Shown in pieces: positions 1 through 8,119 of a DNA stretch of 64,000 bases (positions are counted from its first letter, which is position 1; each line of letters opens with the position of its first letter). The DNA is from Clostridiales bacterium DTU089 (GTDB lineage Bacteria > Bacillota > Clostridia > Oscillospirales > Acutalibacteraceae). A program made the position numbers and the translations under genes. The stretch covers positions 1 to 64,000 of the forward strand of contig LFSB01000012.1 in assembly GCA_001513045.1 (NCBI GenBank), written 5' to 3'. Below the pieces are notes generated by a model. The model had not been told where the DNA came from and did no database searches. It saw only the letters and a program-made list of their open reading frames with translations.

Positions 1-18
1 ACCATTCCTTTCCGCCGA

Positions 19-127
19 GCCGCAAACTTTGCGGCGGTATTCGGCAAACGAAGCCCTGCTTCGTTATGAAATGACGGCCGTTGACCGTCAAGACACAAAT
101 TTGCCGTTTGAAAGATTTATCTTTCAA
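19..127. repeat. cluster of four short hairpins at left edge
   Basis: Four perfect or near-perfect inverted repeats follow one another in 109 bases. They are GCCGCAA/TTGCGGC (19-35), AACGAAG/CTTCGTT (47-65), TGACGG/CCGTCA (72-90) and TTGAAAGAT/ATCTTTCAA (108-127). The palindrome CAAATTTG lies between the last two (96-103). Stems differ in sequence while the spacing is similar, so this looks like an array of variable hairpins rather than a repeated sequence. The last stem sits 2 bases past the stop of the leftward methyltransferase gene and could help end its transcript. The cluster may continue left of the window. Confidence 0.6.
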
Positions 128-129
128 GC

Positions 130-855
130 TTATTTCTCCTTGTATGCTTCAAATATTTTTCTCGCCTCATCCGTATATCCACCGTCCGGATGCTCTATAT
201 AAAGCACCGGTGCCACGCGCATGCCCTCTCCGGCATCCTTGCGCGCCTCAAGCAGGAAAAGTGACGGCTCCCTGCCCGGCTTTTGCGAAACAAATCTTAT
301 ACGCTTAGGCTCAAGTGCGTTCTCACTCAGCACTCTGAGCACCTCGGTGAGGCGTTCGGGACGCTGGCAAATATAAAGCTTACCTGAGCTTTTCAGCAAA
401 TTCCTCGCCGCCGCGGCTATATCTGAAATATCACAGCACACCTCATGGCGGGCGGCGCAGCTTTCCGCATCCGGATTTTTCAAGCCCGTTCCGAGCTTTT
501 TATAAGGCGGATTCACAGTGACCGCGTCAAATTTTCCGAAGGGCAGCAGCCCCTTCAGATTACGCAAATCGGCATTCAGGCAGACAAGCCTTCCCGATAA
601 ATTGTTTTCATCTACGGTGCGCTCAAGCAGTTCACAGGCACATGAGCTTATATCTACCGCGTACACTGCCGACGGTGCACAGTCACGCAGAATCAGCATT
701 GCTATTATACCGCAGCCGGTGCCGAGGTCACATACGACCGCGCCCTTCCTCGGAGACGCAAAATCCGCAAGCAGCAAAGCATCCGAGCCGAAGCCGTGTT
801 CCCTCGTGACATAGATGCTCAGACCTGAGCCGAGCGTCTCTTTTCTCTCAGTCAA
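130..855 (-). CDS. trmN: tRNA1(Val) adenine-N6 methyltransferase-like protein
   Basis: A 241-residue class I SAM-dependent methyltransferase of the TrmN6/YabB type, predicted to methylate an adenine in a tRNA anticodon loop. The SAM-binding motif is DLGTGCGI (about residues 40-47) and the N6-adenine motif is NPPY (about 100). I chose the TTG at 855. It overlaps the stop of the TetR gene (TTTGACTGA), and GGGAGA lies 8 bases upstream, giving translational coupling. A longer reading to 957 runs inside the upstream gene. The target base is inferred from family only. Confidence 0.82.
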   Translation of the reverse strand: MTERKETLGSGLSIYVTREHGFGSDALLLADFASPRKGAVVCDLGTGCGIIAMLILRDCAPSAVYAVDISSCACELLERTVDENNLSGRLVCLNADLRNLKGLLPFGKFDAVTVNPPYKKLGTGLKNPDAESCAARHEVCCDISDIAAAARNLLKSSGKLYICQRPERLTEVLRVLSENALEPKRIRFVSQKPGREPSLFLLEARKDAGEGMRVAPVLYIEHPDGGYTDEARKIFEAYKEK

Positions 856-1468
856 AATGAAGTCTCCCGTACTGTTTTTTTGTGGTTTCGGCACCGTTTG
901 TATAAGTGTTTGCCATAAACTCAGCCATTTTGCGCGGCTGAGTAAGCATACCGTCATCCATCCATTTGAGTATGGTGCCCATTATCGCACTGAATGCAAA
1001 ATCAGTAAGATAACGCCTGGGGTCGCCCTCCGGGAACACCACATCGGAGCGCGGAACCTGCTGCTTTATCTCGTTTCGTATCCTTTCCGAAAGCGAGCTG
1101 TTACCCTCGTTCTTTATCACGAAGCGGCAAACCGTGTAATTCTCACGACAGAACACCAGAAAGCGGGTTATATATTCTACAAATTCCTCCTCGGTGGTAA
1201 AGCCGCTGTCGTCCCCTGCCATAACCTCCTCGCGGAAAATTTCATACAGCTCATCCTTAACACATTCGAGCATATCGAACATGTCCTTATAGTAGAAATA
1301 AAATGTAGCCCTGTTGACATCCGCCTTCTCCGTAAGCTCTTTCACGGTTATCAGATTCAGAGGCTTTACGTCAAGCAGCTCTATAAGTGCGTTGCGCAGA
1401 GCCTTCTTTGTTCTTTTTACGCGTCTGTCATTGTTGTTTATGTTTGATGCCCTTGTATTTTCCTCCAA
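848..1468 (-). CDS. TetR/AcrR family transcriptional regulator
   Basis: A 206-residue DNA-binding regulator. The N-terminal TetR helix-turn-helix covers about residues 15-65 and includes the typical run VNRATFYFYYKD of the recognition helix. The remainder is a helical ligand/dimer domain resembling the DhaS-like C-terminal families (TetR_C). The start is TTG at 1468, with GGGGGTG 7 bases upstream. It is followed by, and overlaps, the methyltransferase gene. The regulated genes are unknown; nothing in the operon points to a ligand. Confidence 0.85.
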   Translation of the reverse strand: MEENTRASNINNNDRRVKRTKKALRNALIELLDVKPLNLITVKELTEKADVNRATFYFYYKDMFDMLECVKDELYEIFREEVMAGDDSGFTTEEEFVEYITRFLVFCRENYTVCRFVIKNEGNSSLSERIRNEIKQQVPRSDVVFPEGDPRRYLTDFAFSAIMGTILKWMDDGMLTQPRKMAEFMANTYTNGAETTKKQYGRLHFD

Positions 1469-1556
1469 GCTATCACCCCCGAATTATTTACATGTTTATT
1501 TTAACATACATCTGTCGCATATTCAAGATTTCAGTGAAAATTTGCTGTATTTTATA

Positions 1557-1591
1557 CACAAAACCGGCGGAGACATTCATCTCCGCCGGTT
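1557..1591 (-). terminator. intrinsic terminator of the GH20 gene
   Basis: A 12-bp perfect stem AACCGGCGGAGA / TCTCCGCCGGTT (1562-1591) with a 6-base loop lies 12 bases past the GH20 stop. On the leftward strand it is followed by TTTTGTGT. Confidence 0.75.
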
Positions 1592-1603
1592 GAAGAAAAA
1601 TGT

Positions 1604-3061
1604 TTATTCCGGGAAGGCTCCCTTGAGCAGCTCCGGAGTAAGCGTATTTGAAAAGAACTTCAGCACCTGAGAGGCGCGGGAAAGCGCCGCCGGATTCCAC
1701 ACGCTTTCCGGAGCGGGTCCGACTCCCGCAGAGCTCAGCATCGGCAACAGCACCCGAAGCCTTCCGATAAAGTCCTTTTCATCCTTGTTTATATCAAAAG
1801 TCCATGCGGTTTCGGCAACCGCGCAGGCACGCGGGAAAAACATATATGCCATACGCCCCGCATCCTCAACATATTCTGTCCATATCGGTGCCTCAACGCC
1901 GGAAATGTTTTGTTTTGCCTGTATATTAAAGCCCTTGAGCTCCGGATTGAAATTATAGGTTTTGCGAAGCGGAGTCATGCCGTAGGGATAATCAAGATAA
2001 TAATTGTAAAAATCCGATATAATCGTTCTTCCCCCGGCATTGGCAAACGGAACGGTCTTTTTCTTTCTGTCCATCCAGAACTGAACGGTTGCACCCTCGC
2101 GCAGATTATCTCCGTTGAGGCTCTCATTCCACACTATCGCTTTTCTTGAATGCTCCTCAAGATAATCTATAACACGGTTTGTGAACCAGCCCTGAAGCTC
2201 ATCTGCGTTTTTCAGCCCCTCGTCAAGCATACGCTTTGTGCAATCCGGGCACTCCTCCCAACGCACCTTGGGAACCTCATCTCCGCCGATATGAATATAC
2301 TCCGACGGGAAAATATCCATAAGCGTGTCAAGCACGGAAAAAACCAGCTTCAAGGCCTCATCCCTGCCCGGACACAGCACATCCTTGAAAATTCCGGCAC
2401 TCGTCTTCACCTGTGTGCCCACTCCGCCGCATGCCGTTTCGGGATATGCCGCCACAACCGAGCTTGTGTGCCCCGGAACGTCAAATTCGGGAATGACCGT
2501 TATGTATCTTTCGGCACAAAAGGAAACTATTTCACGAAGCTCGGACTCGCTGTAAGTCCCCGAATAGGGTTCGTTTACATGCTTCTTACCGAAATCCGAG
2601 CTTTTACGTACCGAGCCGATTTCGGCAAGCAAGGGATAATCCGGCACCACAAGACGGAAGCCCTGGTCATCGGTAAGGTGCCAGTGAAAGACGTTGAGCT
2701 TGAACATTGAGGATGCCTCTATCATCCGCTTTATATCCTCAATACAGAAGAAATGCCGTGCACAGTCTATCATGAAGCCGCGATACTCATATCTCGGAGA
2801 ATCCTTTATATACAGACAGCCCAGTGCATTAGGGCCGCACGAAAACGCGTATTGCTCAAGGGATTTTTCAGCGTAAAACTCCCCCGCATCCGAGCCGGAG
2901 GTTATGAGTATTTCCTTCGGTGTTATTTCGAGGATATACTCCTCTTTTCCGAGCATTTGAGAACGCGAGCGTACAACGAAATCGCTGAAGCGTTTGCCGT
3001 CAAGCGGCAAAAAGCCTTTTCTTCTTTCGCAGAAGTTCGGAGCCGGTATTATACCCAACAT
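1604..3061 (-). CDS. glycoside hydrolase family 20 beta-N-acetylhexosaminidase
   Basis: A 485-residue GH20 enzyme expected to cleave terminal N-acetylhexosamine from glycans by substrate-assisted catalysis. An N-terminal GH20b-like domain (about 1-90) precedes the TIM barrel. The barrel shows FHWHLTDDQGFRL (about 125-137) and the catalytic pair in HIGGDE (Asp261-Glu262). No signal peptide or lipobox is visible, so the enzyme is probably cytoplasmic and would act on imported oligosaccharides. The start is the ATG at 3061, with GGAGGT 7 bases upstream; two earlier in-frame starts lack spacing. A consensus promoter lies at 3092-3120. Confidence 0.92.
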   Translation of the reverse strand: MLGIIPAPNFCERRKGFLPLDGKRFSDFVVRSRSQMLGKEEYILEITPKEILITSGSDAGEFYAEKSLEQYAFSCGPNALGCLYIKDSPRYEYRGFMIDCARHFFCIEDIKRMIEASSMFKLNVFHWHLTDDQGFRLVVPDYPLLAEIGSVRKSSDFGKKHVNEPYSGTYSESELREIVSFCAERYITVIPEFDVPGHTSSVVAAYPETACGGVGTQVKTSAGIFKDVLCPGRDEALKLVFSVLDTLMDIFPSEYIHIGGDEVPKVRWEECPDCTKRMLDEGLKNADELQGWFTNRVIDYLEEHSRKAIVWNESLNGDNLREGATVQFWMDRKKKTVPFANAGGRTIISDFYNYYLDYPYGMTPLRKTYNFNPELKGFNIQAKQNISGVEAPIWTEYVEDAGRMAYMFFPRACAVAETAWTFDINKDEKDFIGRLRVLLPMLSSAGVGPAPESVWNPAALSRASQVLKFFSNTLTPELLKGAFPE

Positions 3062-3091
3062 CTTCAAGACCTCCATTGATTTTATATTTTC

Positions 3092-3120
3092 AGTATAGTT
3101 AAAATCTTTCGTTTTGTAAA
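3092..3120 (-). promoter_or_regulatory. sigma-A promoter of the GH20 gene
   Basis: On the leftward strand TTTACA, a 17-base spacer and TATACT lie about 30 bases before the GH20 start. The -35 is divergent from the promoter of the LysM-CAP gene 18 bases away. Confidence 0.7.
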
Positions 3121-3137
3121 GCTTTTTCAAAAATGGC

Positions 3138-3165
3138 TTGAATTTGCACAGGTTTATGGTAGAAT
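3138..3165 (+). promoter_or_regulatory. sigma-A promoter of the LysM-CAP gene
   Basis: TTGAAT (3138-3143), a 16-base spacer and TAGAAT (3160-3165) precede the secreted protein gene by 75 bases. Confidence 0.6.
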
Positions 3166-3239
3166 TGATTTGTAAATATTTTCATGCTCTCTTTCGGTCT
3201 TCCGCTGGATATAATAACTCCGAAAGGAATGATAATTGC

Positions 3240-3866
3240 ATGAAAAAAACACTTTTCAAACGCCTCTGTGCAGTGCTTGTCTGTGCAATGCTCTGCTTCT
3301 CATTTGCCGCAACGGGCAACGCCGCGGTAAAGGTAGTAAAGCACACGGTTATCAAGGGCGAATCAATGTGGCTTATAGCTGTTAAATATCAAGTCGGCTT
3401 GAGCGAAATAATCGCCGCAAACGACCAGGTGAAGAATCCCGCACTTATTTATCCCAATCAGATTCTCAACATTCCGCTCGTAGCTGAGGAAACCACCTCA
3501 TTTGAGGAACAGGTTGTCAATCTGACCAATCAGAAGCGCAGAGCAAACGGTCTTTCCGACCTCAAGCTCAACTGGGAGCTTTCGCGCGTAGCAAGATATA
3601 AATCACAGGATATGCACGACAGAAGCTACTTTTCGCATACAAGCCCAACCTACGGCTCGCCGTTTAAAATGATGAGTGATTTCGGCATCAGCTACCGCTC
3701 GGCAGGCGAAAACATCGCCAGAGGTCAAACAACTCCGCAGGCGGTGGTCAACGCATGGTGGAACTCCGAGGGGCATCGCGCAAACATGCTCAATGCCTCT
3801 TACACGCAAATAGGTGTCGGCTATTATTCCGACGGCAATTACTGGACGCAGATGTTTATAGGGTGA
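3240..3866 (+). CDS. secreted LysM-CAP (SCP/PR1-like) protein
   Basis: A 208-residue exported protein of the YkwD type. A Sec signal peptide ends near residue 29 (hydrophobic stretch then AATGNAA). One LysM domain (about residues 30-78, KHTVIKGESMW to IYPNQILNIP) should bind peptidoglycan. The C-terminal CAP domain (about 85-208) keeps the cavity histidine in SYFSHTSP, the GENIA motif and the GHRANMLN motif. In clostridia, related proteins are linked to spores or cell wall. The ATG at 3240 is preferred to an upstream TTG because the signal peptide starts here; AAAGGA is 12 bases upstream. Confidence 0.9.
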   Translation: MKKTLFKRLCAVLVCAMLCFSFAATGNAAVKVVKHTVIKGESMWLIAVKYQVGLSEIIAANDQVKNPALIYPNQILNIPLVAEETTSFEEQVVNLTNQKRRANGLSDLKLNWELSRVARYKSQDMHDRSYFSHTSPTYGSPFKMMSDFGISYRSAGENIARGQTTPQAVVNAWWNSEGHRANMLNASYTQIGVGYYSDGNYWTQMFIG

Positions 3867-3899
3867 CTCCGCGTCCTACATAAACCAGCACCACACAGG

Positions 3900-3961
3900 T
3901 GTGCGGAAATATCTGTATTTCGGGCGTATGGGGTTCGACTCCCGCCGTGTCAAGGCGACGG
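3900..3961 (+). repeat. direct repeat copy 1, tRNA/tmRNA T-arm-like
   Basis: Bases 3900-3947 match 4177-4223 except for one extra G and then continue as a weaker match for 14 bases. The unit has a hairpin (GGAAATA/TATTTCG) followed by GGTTCGACTCCCGCCG, which has the look of the T-arm and 3' end of a tmRNA or tRNA. No acceptor partner or CCA is present, so it is not a functional RNA gene. The 375-base gap 3867-4241 holds only the two copies, a small GAAATGC/GCATTTC hairpin (4023-4040) and no believable gene. Confidence 0.7.
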
Positions 3962-4176
3962 TAGCCGAACACCACACGGTTTTGAACGGATAATTCTTGC
4001 CCCCGCTGCGTTAAAAATTCTCGAAATGCGACAGCATTTCTCCGGTTTTCGCCTTGCGGGAACAACAATTCTCTCCTTCAAAACTGCGAAGCACCCAAAA
4101 TGCTGAGGTTTTCGTGCAATCGGGTGTTTCTTTGGCGCGGGCATACTTCTCGTATGGTAAGACAAAAACGCACGGA

Positions 4177-4236
4177 TGTGCGGAAATATCTGTATTTCGG
4201 GCGTATGGGTTCGACTCCCGCCGCCTTAAGGAGACG
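4177..4236 (+). repeat. direct repeat copy 2, adjoining plsC ribosome site
   Basis: This is the second copy of the 47-48 base unit, 276 bases downstream of the first. Its degenerate end carries TTAAGGAGACG, which supplies the Shine-Dalgarno sequence of plsC. The same position in copy 1 reads TCAAGGCGACG. The arrangement suggests a local duplication of the plsC leader or an interspersed repeat that landed beside it. Confidence 0.7.
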
Positions 4237-4241
4237 ATTTT

Positions 4242-4955
4242 ATGGTAAAAACAATTCTCTGGTTTGCAAGATTTATTTTTTCATTCATCCTGCTGCTGCC
4301 CAAGATGCACAGATGCAAGAAGGCAAAGGCAACTCTGCCCATGAGCGAGAGCAAGCCCATAATCGACAAGGTGCTTCTGACATGGCTGAAAAAGCAGCTT
4401 GACTTTGCCGGAGTCACCTATGAAATAACCGGCAAAGAAAGAATACCGGACAGACCTGTATTGTATGTGGCGAACCATCAGGGCGTATTTGATTTTCCTG
4501 CGCTGCTGTTCTGCACAAAAACCCCGTGCGGCTTTGTCGCAAAAAAGGAGACTCTCAAGCTGCCGCTGATACGCACATGGATGTCACTCATCGACTGCGT
4601 GTTCATTGACAGACAGAACCCCAGAGAGGCAATGAAGGCAATAAACGAAACCGTAGACAAGCTCAATGAGGGCAAATCCATGACAATATTCCCCGAGGGC
4701 ACGAGAAGCAAGGACGGGCAACTCGGCGAATTCAAGGGCGGCGCATTTAAAATAGCGCAAAAAACAAGAGCCCCCATTGTTCCCGTATACATAAAAGGAA
4801 CACGTGCCGCATTTGAAGAAAACAAGCGTATACGCAAAGCAGTGGTTCATGTGACGATTCTTGAGCCGATATACACCGAGGAACTCACACGCGAGGAATT
4901 CAAGGCGCTTCCCGAAAAGGTAAAGCAAATGATACAGGATGAAAAGGACAAGTAG
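4242..4955 (+). CDS. plsC: 1-acyl-sn-glycerol-3-phosphate acyltransferase
   Basis: A 237-residue membrane-associated acyltransferase. It makes phosphatidic acid from lysophosphatidic acid in phospholipid synthesis. One N-terminal hydrophobic helix precedes the acyltransferase box NHQGVFD (NHX4D, about residues 69-75). The substrate motif FPEGTRS (about 150-156) and a late PVYIKGT motif also fit PlsC. AAGGAG lies 8 bases before the ATG. The gene is alone and ends at a bidirectional terminator. Confidence 0.92.
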   Translation: MVKTILWFARFIFSFILLLPKMHRCKKAKATLPMSESKPIIDKVLLTWLKKQLDFAGVTYEITGKERIPDRPVLYVANHQGVFDFPALLFCTKTPCGFVAKKETLKLPLIRTWMSLIDCVFIDRQNPREAMKAINETVDKLNEGKSMTIFPEGTRSKDGQLGEFKGGAFKIAQKTRAPIVPVYIKGTRAAFEENKRIRKAVVHVTILEPIYTEELTREEFKALPEKVKQMIQDEKDK

Positions 4956-4987
4956 TGTTAGTCTGCTTCCCCTGCAATTTTAAATTA

Positions 4988-5016
4988 AAAGCTCCTCCGT
5001 TTTCGGAGGAGCTTTT
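4988..5016. terminator. bidirectional intrinsic terminator
   Basis: AAAAGCTCCTCCG and CGGAGGAGCTTTTT form a perfect stem with a TTTT loop and A/T runs on both sides. It separates the convergent plsC and GPH transporter genes. Confidence 0.9.
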
Positions 5017-5025
5017 TGAATTATT

Positions 5026-7392
5026 TTATGCGTTTACTGCCTCAAGCTGTTTCTTTTCTTCGACTCTCGCTTTTGCATCATCATAAAGAGCAGCGATGTC
5101 ATCATAGTGCTCATAGCTTTCCGCCTGATTTATAAGCCTCTGGGCATCAAGCCACGGCTTTGCAGCCCGGTGATAAATTGAGTTCTGGTCGGTTGCCTTT
5201 TTGATTTCCGCACGTATAAGCTTGCGCTCGTTCTTTATTTCCGAAATACGCTTCTTTATCTGCTTGTTCTTCTTGTCGGCAAAATACTCCTTATATGCAT
5301 TCTCAAGCTCAAGCTCAGAGGCATCCTCTGCTTCAAAAAGCTTGTCGAATACCGTCATATCAAACGGAACGATTCCCTCAGGGTAGTATTTTTTAACAAG
5401 CTTGCGGCTTCTTTGAGTGTCCTTTGAAAGCTCAACCGCTTCCTTGCGCACCTCGCGCTCCTCCTTTGTGAAGCCCGGAAGCGCCCTCGCCTGCTCAAGT
5501 CCGGAAATATCGGCCGCATAGAAGCCGTTAAGCCCCATATCATATATATCATGCGCGAGCATAAGCTTATCCTGCATTCTCTTGGTTGAGAATTTGCTCA
5601 TCTCGCTGATTATGAAGCGCGATATCTCTATCTCGTCATTCAGCTTTGAGGCCTCTTTATAAGCCGATTTTGCAGCCAGCTTTTCCTCTTTGGTTTTCGC
5701 GGATTTTATTCCGCCTTTTGAAAGCTCAGCAACCTCACAGCCGGCAGTCTCGCGGGCATGATTCACAAGGTCTATCGCTTCGATAAGGCTTTCATCCGAA
5801 AGTGCTCCTGAGGCAAAGTCCTCAAACAAGGCACGTATTTTAAGAGCCCTTACAATTGATTTCTGCCGCAGCTCTGTCAAATCGTAGAAGAAGTACGGAA
5901 GAAGGTTGAGTGCCGCACCGACCACCGAAACCATTATAAGAACTATAATCAGATGATCGAATATATTGGGATCATACAGCGCATCATACGCGTTAACGGC
6001 ATCGTTATAAGAAACACCGTTCGCGATAGCTCTGTCTGAAACAATCTGATATATTGTTTTTCCCTCCGACATTACCCTCGAAGTAATAGCCGGATTTGAC
6101 AGCACCTCGCGCGCACGTTCAATCGTTATGCCTCCGCGTGCATAAATCTCAGGCACAACACCCTGAGTGATAAGGCTTATAATGCTTCCGATAAGGCCGA
6201 CAGCCGCAAACATACCGTCTATACGTTCTCCGGTAGTATACTGCTGATAGTCTCTTATATCCGCCTGAATACTCGGGTCAAGAACATGTGAGAACGAGCC
6301 GACTATTGCGTTAAGATACAGGAACGAGAGTACAATCCAGATGTTTGACACCGAAGGCATCAGGCAGGCAATAAATATGATATTGCACAGGTTTGTAAAC
6401 ACCAGGACTTTCTTCTTGCCGAATTTTTTTATTGCGAGCGGCGCAAAAAGCATTCCCCAAAGCGAACCGTTACCGTAAATTGTGGTTATAAGCATATATT
6501 CAACCGAGGTGCACGCGCCTTGATACTGATAAAGCCAATAAAGAATTGTTGCATAGGAGCCTTCAAGGAAGCCTATCCAGCCGGCGAGAGAAATTATCCA
6601 AAAATACTTATTCTTGGCAACGGCTCTGAGTGCGTCCATGAATTTTACCTGCACGACATGAGTCTTTGCCTGAATGATTTTTTCCTTTGTGTTAACATAA
6701 ACAACAACCGTGAGTATTATTCCGATAATAAGCAGAGGCGGGTACGCATAGCGATAAAGATTTATGTTTGCCATATCGCCGCCGAAGAACTTTCTTGCAA
6801 TTATCGGCATAATTGCGTTGATTATTGTAGGAGCCAACGAATATACCACCGACTTGAAGCCGAGCACGTTGGTTCTCTCCTGTGAATTCGGGGAAAGAAC
6901 ATGAATGAGGTTTTCATAAGACTCGCGGAAAAAGTTGAAGAAAAACTGGAAAGCTATGTTAAATCCGAGCACCGTAACACAATCCCAGAAGGTTGACATT
7001 TTGCCGTACGGCATCCATACAAAAGCGACGGCAAGTATGACACACGGAATGCCCATCCTTATTATGTACGGACGGTATTTACCCTCGCGGCCTCTTGTGT
7101 TATCGATAATATTTGCTCTCAGACCCGTAAGCGGTATGCTGGAAAGTATTCCGATTACATAAAGAATGTAAAGCGTTCTCGGCTCTATGCCTATGGTGTT
7201 ACCTATAAGCACGTTGCCGGTGGCAAGAATCATCTTGTTTACAATGTCAACCACAAAATACACACCGATGCCGCCGAAGCTGTAAGCTGCCGTTTCCTTG
7301 TATGGTATGTAGTTGCCTTCGGCAGGAGTCTTCCAGTGGTTTTTGACATTAAAAATCAAGGTTTTCGCCTTTTCTGCGAGGTTGTTCGCCAT
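5026..7392 (-). CDS. GPH/MFS sugar-cation symporter with long cytoplasmic tail
   Basis: A 788-residue protein. Residues 1-500 form a 12-helix transporter of the glycoside-pentoside-hexuronide:cation symporter class (MelB-like). Signs are the DNTRGREGKYRPYI loop after helix 3 and DIRDYQQYTTGERIDGMFAA in the central C-half. An extra hydrophilic stretch of about 65 residues lies before the last helix. After the last helix comes a charged, mainly helical tail of about 280 residues, rich in Lys/Glu with coiled-coil character; normal family members stop near 450-500. Substrate is unknown. The gene is monocistronic, with promoter TTGACT-17-TAATAT. Confidence 0.85.
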   Translation of the reverse strand: MANNLAEKAKTLIFNVKNHWKTPAEGNYIPYKETAAYSFGGIGVYFVVDIVNKMILATGNVLIGNTIGIEPRTLYILYVIGILSSIPLTGLRANIIDNTRGREGKYRPYIIRMGIPCVILAVAFVWMPYGKMSTFWDCVTVLGFNIAFQFFFNFFRESYENLIHVLSPNSQERTNVLGFKSVVYSLAPTIINAIMPIIARKFFGGDMANINLYRYAYPPLLIIGIILTVVVYVNTKEKIIQAKTHVVQVKFMDALRAVAKNKYFWIISLAGWIGFLEGSYATILYWLYQYQGACTSVEYMLITTIYGNGSLWGMLFAPLAIKKFGKKKVLVFTNLCNIIFIACLMPSVSNIWIVLSFLYLNAIVGSFSHVLDPSIQADIRDYQQYTTGERIDGMFAAVGLIGSIISLITQGVVPEIYARGGITIERAREVLSNPAITSRVMSEGKTIYQIVSDRAIANGVSYNDAVNAYDALYDPNIFDHLIIVLIMVSVVGAALNLLPYFFYDLTELRQKSIVRALKIRALFEDFASGALSDESLIEAIDLVNHARETAGCEVAELSKGGIKSAKTKEEKLAAKSAYKEASKLNDEIEISRFIISEMSKFSTKRMQDKLMLAHDIYDMGLNGFYAADISGLEQARALPGFTKEEREVRKEAVELSKDTQRSRKLVKKYYPEGIVPFDMTVFDKLFEAEDASELELENAYKEYFADKKNKQIKKRISEIKNERKLIRAEIKKATDQNSIYHRAAKPWLDAQRLINQAESYEHYDDIAALYDDAKARVEEKKQLEAVNA

Positions 7393-7422
7393 ATTTTCTC
7401 CCCCATTTTACGTAATACTATA

Positions 7423-7451
7423 ATATTACATAACTTTTCACTTAAAGTCAA
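7423..7451 (-). promoter_or_regulatory. sigma-A promoter of the GPH transporter
   Basis: On the leftward strand TTGACT (7451-7446), a 17-base spacer and TAATAT (7428-7423) lie 30 bases before the start codon. Confidence 0.65.
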
Positions 7452-7480
7452 TGAGTTTTACACAAAGATGAAAATATTAC

Positions 7481-7510
7481 AAAAAAACAGACCGGAACAT
7501 CCGGTCTGTT
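7481..7510 (-). terminator. terminator of the uracil-DNA glycosylase gene
   Basis: A 10-bp stem AACAGACCGG/CCGGTCTGTT with a 5-base loop is followed on the leftward strand by seven T. It lies 18 bases past the glycosylase stop. Confidence 0.85.
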
Positions 7511-7528
7511 CACTTTCGATTACCTAAT

Positions 7529-8101
7529 TTAATATGTATTCTCACAAATTTCGTTTATTTTATCCCTCAGAGCTGTAAAATCCTCAAGCGCATCAGGCTT
7601 TTGATTGGGATTGCGCAAAAGCGCCGCAGGATGAAAGGTACCCATGAAAAGAATACCGCCCTTTTCAATAAAATCCCCGTGCTGCTTTGTGACCTTGAAA
7701 TCCGGAGAAATAAGCCTTTGCGCCGAGATTCTTCCCAGACACACAATTATTTTCGGGCGGATAAGCCTTGTCTGCTCGCGCAGCCATTTTATACACTCCT
7801 CCTGCTCGGCGGGAAGCGGGTCGCGATTCTGCGGCGGACGGCATTTAACCATGTTTGCGATATATATATTCTTTTTCCGGCTAAGCCCGATTGCCTCAAG
7901 ATATTTGTCGAGAAGCTGACCGCTCCTGCCGACAAACGGCTCTCCGGCAAGGTCCTCCTTTTCACCGGGACCCTCGCCCACAAACATGACCTCCGCCTCA
8001 GGATTTCCCGTACCGAAAACAAGGTTTGTGCGTCCGGCATGAAGCGGACACGCACGGCAATTCATGCAATCCGACCTCAGCTCTTCAAATGTGTTGTACA
8101 T
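7529..8101 (-). CDS. type-4 (Fe-S) uracil-DNA glycosylase
   Basis: A 190-residue base-excision repair enzyme that removes uracil from DNA. It carries the family [20 protein letters not shown] motif (motif I, about residues 42-61) and the C-terminal FHPAALLRN motif (motif II histidine). The four iron-sulfur cysteines sit at CMNCRAC, VKCRPP and EECIKW. RBS GGAAAGGA precedes the ATG. Its start lies 18 bases beyond the stop of the ABC permease gene, so the three genes may be co-transcribed. Confidence 0.92.
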   Translation of the reverse strand: MYNTFEELRSDCMNCRACPLHAGRTNLVFGTGNPEAEVMFVGEGPGEKEDLAGEPFVGRSGQLLDKYLEAIGLSRKKNIYIANMVKCRPPQNRDPLPAEQEECIKWLREQTRLIRPKIIVCLGRISAQRLISPDFKVTKQHGDFIEKGGILFMGTFHPAALLRNPNQKPDALEDFTALRDKINEICENTY

Positions 8102-8119
8102 AAAAATCCTTTCCCCGGC

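Noticed and set aside
3948..4176. Small frames on both strands between the direct repeats
   Set aside because: They are short, overlap each other, have no ribosome site and no recognisable product.
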